A stretch of 7,783 nt of DNA from Methylohalobius sp964654415 (GTDB lineage: Bacteria > Pseudomonadota > Gammaproteobacteria > Methylococcales > Methylothermaceae): NCBI GenBank assembly GCA_964654415.1, contig CAZZIP010000029.1, positions 1 to 7,783 on the forward strand, given 5' to 3'. Each line of letters opens with the position of its first letter. Position 1 is the first letter of the stretch. This document shows positions 4,094-7,783 of the stretch, piece after piece. The notes beneath the pieces were generated by a model, which saw nothing but the letters and a program-made list of their open reading frames with translations, searched no databases and was not told the DNA's origin. The position numbers and the translations under genes are program-made.

Positions 4094-7000
4094 CTACCTT
4101 GCTTCCACAAAAACGGGGTCCACGTCGATTTGCAGCGCATCTGGGCTGGCGGTCCTCGTAGCGCCGGTCTGGTCCGTCACCGTCACCTGGGGTGCGGAAA
4201 GGGGCAGGTGCACGGTTGTTGGCGCCGTGCTCCATAGGACATAGACGTCTCCCCCGCTTCTGCCAAACTTATAGCCCCACACGCCCTCCCCCAGATTAAG
4301 CTTCTCTGCGCTCGTCGCATCAGATAGTTTCGCCGCCGTCACCCGATAGGCGATGGCCGGCGGTTGCATCTCGTTGTTCGGTCCCAGCAGCCCCCGCGCA
4401 TAATTGCCCCGATCGGTCAAGGGGAAGTAGATGATGGTCTTTGCCCCTTCCGCCGCCGAAATCGTCAGGACCTTGGTCACGCTGCGTGCGTGCTCGTTCA
4501 GGTCATACGGGAGATTCCTATCCAGACCATAGCCGATCTCCCAGGCCTGGATGGGTTTCACGCAGTGATTGGCGCGCATCTGTTCATGGATCCAGTCGTA
4601 TACCTCCTCCATCGTCTCCCAGCCCTGATAGTCGTGCAGCTGGAAGAGGTCGTAATAGGGGCAATACTCCTTGAACCGGGCGTTGCTCAGTTGGATCGTT
4701 TTCTGCACCCTGGGGTCTGCTAGCAGCGCCTGCAATTGGGCTTCGTCGTCAATCGGCAGGAACTGGCTGAAGGCGCCGGCGTGATTTTGGGTATAGCGCC
4801 GGGTGAAATCTAGCGCTTCGGCGGTTTTCCCCGCTTGATACAGGCTGTATGGGATGGTCAGGGCATAAGTTAGACCAGCCATGCCACTGTCTAGGATTTT
4901 CGCATCGGGATCCACGCTCTTGATGGCGCTTGCGGATTGGGCCAGGAGCGCGCCATAGTCCTGCACTGTGCCCTTCCAGGAGAAGCCGGAGACCTCATTG
5001 CCGATGCTGTAGTACGTGACGCTTCCCTTGAGCGCCGCGGCGAGTTCCCGCAGGCTTGCCAGGTAGGTGGCCATGTCGGCGGGCAAGGCGAAGCCCGCTC
5101 CGCTCTCAGGCAACTCGGGGTCGCCCACACCGGCGCCCATCGCCTCCGACCTGGCATTGGGCATGAGATGGACGTAGACGTCCAGCCCGCCGGTCTGTTC
5201 CTTGATCAGGTTGACCAGTTGGCTCGCCTGATGGACGTTAAACCGGCCGCCGGGCGCCGGATACAGCCAGAGGGTGGTCACCCTGGCCCCAAGGGCGTGG
5301 ATGACGGCGGCGTCCGGCGTATTCTGCGCCAAGACGACGTGGACGCCGAAGATGGGCCTGAAGTGTTCGTCAATAAAGCGCTGGAACGCCTCGCCGGTGG
5401 GACGCAGGGTCCCGTCTGGATTGACTAGCCCCCTCGCCAGCGGTCCGTCCATAGCCCACCATATTGCAATCGGCAGGCCCAGCTCCACGATCTGGCCCAT
5501 GACGGCGGTGGTCTGGTTGGGGTCGTCGGTGCGCTGGCCGACCTCGTTGGTGAGAAGAGGCAGCCCTGTCTGTGCCTTAAGAAACGACACTGCCTCTTCT
5601 AACGCTTGGGTATCGGCGATATACCAGTGAAAGTTCATGTAGTCTATTCCAGCGCGGCGGTAGACTTGCAATAAAGCCTTGCCTCGGCGGAGCTGTTCCT
5701 GGGCCTTGGGGGAGTTCAAAAGCTGCCGCTCCTCTGGCCTGAAGGCTCTCATCGCGAAGTCTTGGGCTTTGGCCTCCTGGCCGGTCTCCAGGTAATGGTC
5801 GTAGACCAGTAGGGCCACCGCTATACCCCCCAGCCCGCCGTTGGTGCAGGGGATGCCCTTTTGATGCGCCGCCTGGCAGGCAGTCGCCAGTTCTGTGCCG
5901 TATTCCTCCGGTGTGCCGGTGTAGGACAGATCCGAGTTTTCCTCATTTTCCACCACTAAAATGACCGGGCGATATTTATCCAGCACCTCGCCGAGCTTAC
6001 GCTTGTAGGCAGAAAGATCACTCGGTGGGTACGAGGGCAATGGGCCACTGTTGCGGACGGTCAGAACCAACTTTAGGCCAGCATTAAGCGCAGCATCACA
6101 CGTCGGACACTGGCCATTCCATTGTTCCAAGTGGACTGCCTCGGGCCGGAAATAAACAGCCCCTAGCTCTTTCACTACCTGGATTCCTTGTTCAGGCGAT
6201 TCGCGAACGAGCCGGGTCATGATGACCCCAAAGGGGTTCTGGCCTGTCGGCGTGGGCATGAAGATGGGCCTGAAGTGTTCGTCAATAAAGCGCTGGAACG
6301 CCTCGCCGGTGGGCCGCAGTGTGCCATCGCTATTGACCAATCCCCGCGCTTTTGGCCCATCCAGGCCGAACCATACCGCAATCGGAATGCCCAGTTCCAC
6401 GATCTGGCCCATGACCGCCGTGGTCTGATTGGGGTCGTCGGTCGTTTGACCCACCTCGTTGGTGATGACCGGCAGGCCCGTCTGTGCCCTGAGATAAGCC
6501 ACAGCTTCCGCCAGCGCCTGGGTATCGGCGATGTACCAGTGGAAGTTTACGTAGTCCACCCCGGCAGCGCGGTAGGCTGAAAGAAGGGCTTTGCCCTTGC
6601 GCAGTTGTTCCTGGGCCTTGGGGGAGTCCAGGAGCTGCCGCTCCTCCGGGCTGAAGGCTCTCATTGCGAAGTCTTGGGCCAGGGCCGTTTGCCCAGTTTC
6701 CAGGTAATGGGCATAGACCAGCAAGGCCACCAGCGTGCTCACCAGCCCGCCGTTGGTGCAGGGGATGCCCTTTTGATGCGCCACCTGGCAGGCAGCTTTC
6801 AACTCGGCGGCGTAGTCCTGCGGCGTGCCGGTGTAGAACAGGGCCGAGTTCTCCTCGTTCTCCACCGCCAGGACGACCGGCCGGTATTTGTTCAGGACCT
6901 GGCCCAACGTGCGTTGATAGGCGGATAGATCTTTGGGTGGGGCGGTGGGCAGCGGGCCGCTGTTGCGCACGGTGAGAACGAGCTGCAAACCAGCATTCAA

Positions 7001-7507
7001 GGCGATGTCGCATTCCTCGCAGGTCCCGTTCCATCGATCCAGGAAAACCGAAGATGGCCTAAAGTAAACAGCCCCCAGCGTCTTGGCCACCTCTATCCCC
7101 CCAGGTGCACGGACCAGCTGAGAGGGAAGCATCACCCCAAAGGGGTTTGGATTGCCCGAAGAAGGCGGATAGGGCAAAGTCCCCTCCAGCGGGGTCGCCT
7201 CAACAGGAGGTCGGGCCGTGATGGAAGGTGCAATCGTCGGCGGAACCTTAGTCAGCGATGCTGGCGTCTCAAAGCAGGGGGCGATCTGCGCCCACGTGGC
7301 CGGGTCCATTCGTCCCATCGTTCGAATCTCTGCGGCCACCTGCCGGGCTTTTTGCCGGCCCAGTTTTTTTAATATGCATTGCCTAGCCTCAGGTGTGAGC
7401 CGGGCGCGAAGGTCAGCAATGGCGGGCATAGAAGCCGATGCGGTCACAGGCGCATAGGCAGAAAGGATGAATATGGCAAGTGAAAGAAAAGCGAAGGTGT
7501 GTCTCAT
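4094..7507 (-). CDS. Secreted protein with three tandem glycoside-hydrolase-like (clan GH-A type) barrels
   Basis: This is a 1137-residue protein. Layout: signal peptide (1-26, ending ASA), a helical region with two Cys (28-80), a Pro/Thr-rich linker (81-120), barrel 1 (121-423), barrel 2 (424-720), a distinct barrel 3 (721 to about 1060) and a C-terminal beta-sandwich (about 1061-1137). Each barrel has the clan GH-A pair: an Asn-Glu at the end of strand 4 (N217-E218, N521-E522, N837-E838) and a second Glu on strand 7 (E351 and E655 in TNEVG, E990 in WEIG). Aromatic/His motifs precede it (NFHWY; LHDYQGW). A retaining glycosidase or transglycosylase acting on an extracellular or periplasmic glycan is inferred; the family and substrate are not recognised. 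The start at 7507 is chosen for GAGGGAG 8 bases upstream and the signal peptide; the frame stays open to 7654, without either. Barrels 1 and 2 are near copies. Confidence 0.85.
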   Translation of the reverse strand: MRHTFAFLSLAIFILSAYAPVTASASMPAIADLRARLTPEARQCILKKLGRQKARQVAAEIRTMGRMDPATWAQIAPCFETPASLTKVPPTIAPSITARPPVEATPLEGTLPYPPSSGNPNPFGVMLPSQLVRAPGGIEVAKTLGAVYFRPSSVFLDRWNGTCEECDIALNAGLQLVLTVRNSGPLPTAPPKDLSAYQRTLGQVLNKYRPVVLAVENEENSALFYTGTPQDYAAELKAACQVAHQKGIPCTNGGLVSTLVALLVYAHYLETGQTALAQDFAMRAFSPEERQLLDSPKAQEQLRKGKALLSAYRAAGVDYVNFHWYIADTQALAEAVAYLRAQTGLPVITNEVGQTTDDPNQTTAVMGQIVELGIPIAVWFGLDGPKARGLVNSDGTLRPTGEAFQRFIDEHFRPIFMPTPTGQNPFGVIMTRLVRESPEQGIQVVKELGAVYFRPEAVHLEQWNGQCPTCDAALNAGLKLVLTVRNSGPLPSYPPSDLSAYKRKLGEVLDKYRPVILVVENEENSDLSYTGTPEEYGTELATACQAAHQKGIPCTNGGLGGIAVALLVYDHYLETGQEAKAQDFAMRAFRPEERQLLNSPKAQEQLRRGKALLQVYRRAGIDYMNFHWYIADTQALEEAVSFLKAQTGLPLLTNEVGQRTDDPNQTTAVMGQIVELGLPIAIWWAMDGPLARGLVNPDGTLRPTGEAFQRFIDEHFRPIFGVHVVLAQNTPDAAVIHALGARVTTLWLYPAPGGRFNVHQASQLVNLIKEQTGGLDVYVHLMPNARSEAMGAGVGDPELPESGAGFALPADMATYLASLRELAAALKGSVTYYSIGNEVSGFSWKGTVQDYGALLAQSASAIKSVDPDAKILDSGMAGLTYALTIPYSLYQAGKTAEALDFTRRYTQNHAGAFSQFLPIDDEAQLQALLADPRVQKTIQLSNARFKEYCPYYDLFQLHDYQGWETMEEVYDWIHEQMRANHCVKPIQAWEIGYGLDRNLPYDLNEHARSVTKVLTISAAEGAKTIIYFPLTDRGNYARGLLGPNNEMQPPAIAYRVTAAKLSDATSAEKLNLGEGVWGYKFGRSGGDVYVLWSTAPTTVHLPLSAPQVTVTDQTGATRTASPDALQIDVDPVFVEAR
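5348..6238 (-). repeat. Tandem repeat unit 2 of the glycoside-hydrolase-like gene
   Basis: Codons 424-720, second copy of a unit of about 300 codons. It begins at NPFGV and ends at FRPIF. DNA identity to unit 1 is high but patchy: 5348-5401 is identical over 54 bases to 6260-6313, and a tract of about 40 bases around 5830-5870 matches one around 6740-6780. Both the acid/base Asn-Glu and the TNEVG Glu are kept. Confidence 0.85.
6239..7147 (-). repeat. Tandem repeat unit 1 of the glycoside-hydrolase-like gene
   Basis: Codons 121-423, first copy, beginning at NPFGV and ending with a short MPTPTGQ linker before unit 2. The offset between the NPFG codons of the two units is 909 bases, an exact multiple of three. 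Conserved in both: the Cys pair near C163/C166, VRNSGPLP, ENEENS, GIPCTNGGL, FHWYIADTQ, NEVGQ and the run DDPNQTTAVMGQIVELG. Confidence 0.85.
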
Positions 7508-7515
7508 CGTTCTTT

Positions 7516-7522
7516 CTCCCTC
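7516..7522 (-). promoter_or_regulatory. Ribosome binding site deciding the hydrolase-like start
   Basis: On the minus strand GAGGGAG precedes the ATG at 7507 by 8 bases. It fixes the start directly before the signal peptide and excludes the longer open frame upstream. The 127 bases between this gene and the one ending at 7635 hold no clear -10/-35 pair and no terminator with a T-run, so read-through from the upstream gene is possible. Confidence 0.6.
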
Positions 7523-7634
7523 TGTCCAAGCTCTTCCAGCGCAGCACCAATACCTGCTCGCCGAGACGGTCCTGCGTGACCTAAACCAGATACTAGCCGC
7601 TTGAGCGGATGAACAAAGCGCCAAAAGCCGGTCT

Positions 7635-7783
7635 TCATCGTCTTTGCCAGACATCGAGCGCCTGGGCGAAATTGCCCGGCTTCATCAACTCCCGGGTGAG
7701 TGCCTGGCCAGCTTCCAGCTCAGCGGGAGTCAATTCCTCCAGCAACTGCGCTCGGTTTTTGGAAGCCAGGTTGCTTACGTCAG
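7635..7783 (-). CDS. C-terminus of an unidentified protein, SEL1-repeat-like tail, runs off the window
   Basis: The minus-strand frame entering at 7781 gives 48 residues to a TGA at 7637-7635: DVSNLASKNRAQLLEELTPA, then ELEAGQALTRELMKPGNFAQ and ALDVWQRR. The 'L-T-P-x-E/Q-L-x-x-x-Q-x-L-x-R-E' tail is common at the C-terminus of SEL1/TPR-like repeat proteins, but this is a weak pattern and the start is outside the window. It lies 127 bases upstream of the hydrolase-like gene on the same strand. Confidence 0.45.
   Translation of the reverse strand, partial: DVSNLASKNRAQLLEELTPAELEAGQALTRELMKPGNFAQALDVWQRR

Noticed and set aside
3805..4161. Plus-strand open frame of 118 codons
   Set aside because: Antisense to the SNase remnant and overlapping the end of the RHH gene in another frame.
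6330..7034. 234-codon open frame on the minus strand inside the hydrolase-like gene
   Set aside because: Alternative frame of a GC-rich repeated coding region; the product is compositionally biased (Gly, Pro, Arg) and the main frame carries the conserved motifs.
5348..7147. Repeats considered as a CRISPR or other noncoding array
   Set aside because: There are only two units of about 900 bases, in frame within one gene; they are a protein domain duplication.
7597..7608. CCGCTTGAGCGG inverted repeat upstream of the hydrolase-like gene
   Set aside because: Only five base pairs with a 2-base spacer, no T-run, and no regulator-like spacing; likely chance.
7508..7654. 49-codon N-terminal extension of the hydrolase-like protein
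   Set aside because: It would put a non-hydrophobic stretch before a clear signal peptide and overlap the upstream gene's stop; the ATG at 7507 has its own ribosome binding site.

Overview
The window looks like an accessory, heavily rearranged stretch of chromosome from a Gram-negative bacterium, most likely a proteobacterium. The evidence is a lipoprotein signal, a DUF3185-like membrane peptide, a group IIC intron in an attC-like site, and moderately GC-rich coding sequence. No gene here identifies a genus, so the taxonomy is inference.

Left part (1-1618) is a graveyard of toxin-antitoxin-like genes and TnpB transposon pieces. At the left edge, on the minus strand, are the first 14 codons of a probable IS200/IS605-type tnpB and an end-type hairpin. 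These abut a 54-residue membrane protein. A VapB-like AbrB antitoxin (608-889), probably on a leaderless transcript, overlaps the start of vapC. That vapC is cut after 16 PIN-domain residues and runs into an internal fragment of tnpB (about 926-1234). The fragment in turn joins the C-terminal two thirds of a DUF4258 protein (1236-1421), whose usual partner, a DUF2283 protein (1418-1618), is intact.

Middle part (1688-3875) resembles integron cassettes. A secreted TPR protein gene with an in-frame amber codon is followed directly by an attC-like site. Inserted in that site, on the opposite strand, is a 679-base remnant of a group IIC intron. The intron keeps its 5' RNA domains, the last 71 codons of the maturase, domain V and its 3' end, but has lost the rest of the maturase. 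Past the attC core GTTAGGC come an outer-membrane lipoprotein gene of unknown function and, overlapping by 4 bases, a ribbon-helix-helix antitoxin-like gene without a visible toxin.

Right part (3823-7783) is on the minus strand. It holds the C-terminal end of a SEL1-like protein, then a 1137-residue secreted protein with three glycoside-hydrolase-like barrels (the first two a recent tandem duplication), then a secreted thermonuclease (SNase) gene cut off exactly where the ribbon-helix-helix gene ends. The hydrolase and the nuclease remnant may once have formed a secreted-enzyme operon.

No single new system is proven. The observations most worth following are the triple-barrel protein, the intron in an attC-like site antisense to the cassette gene, and the vapC-tnpB-DUF4258 double junction.
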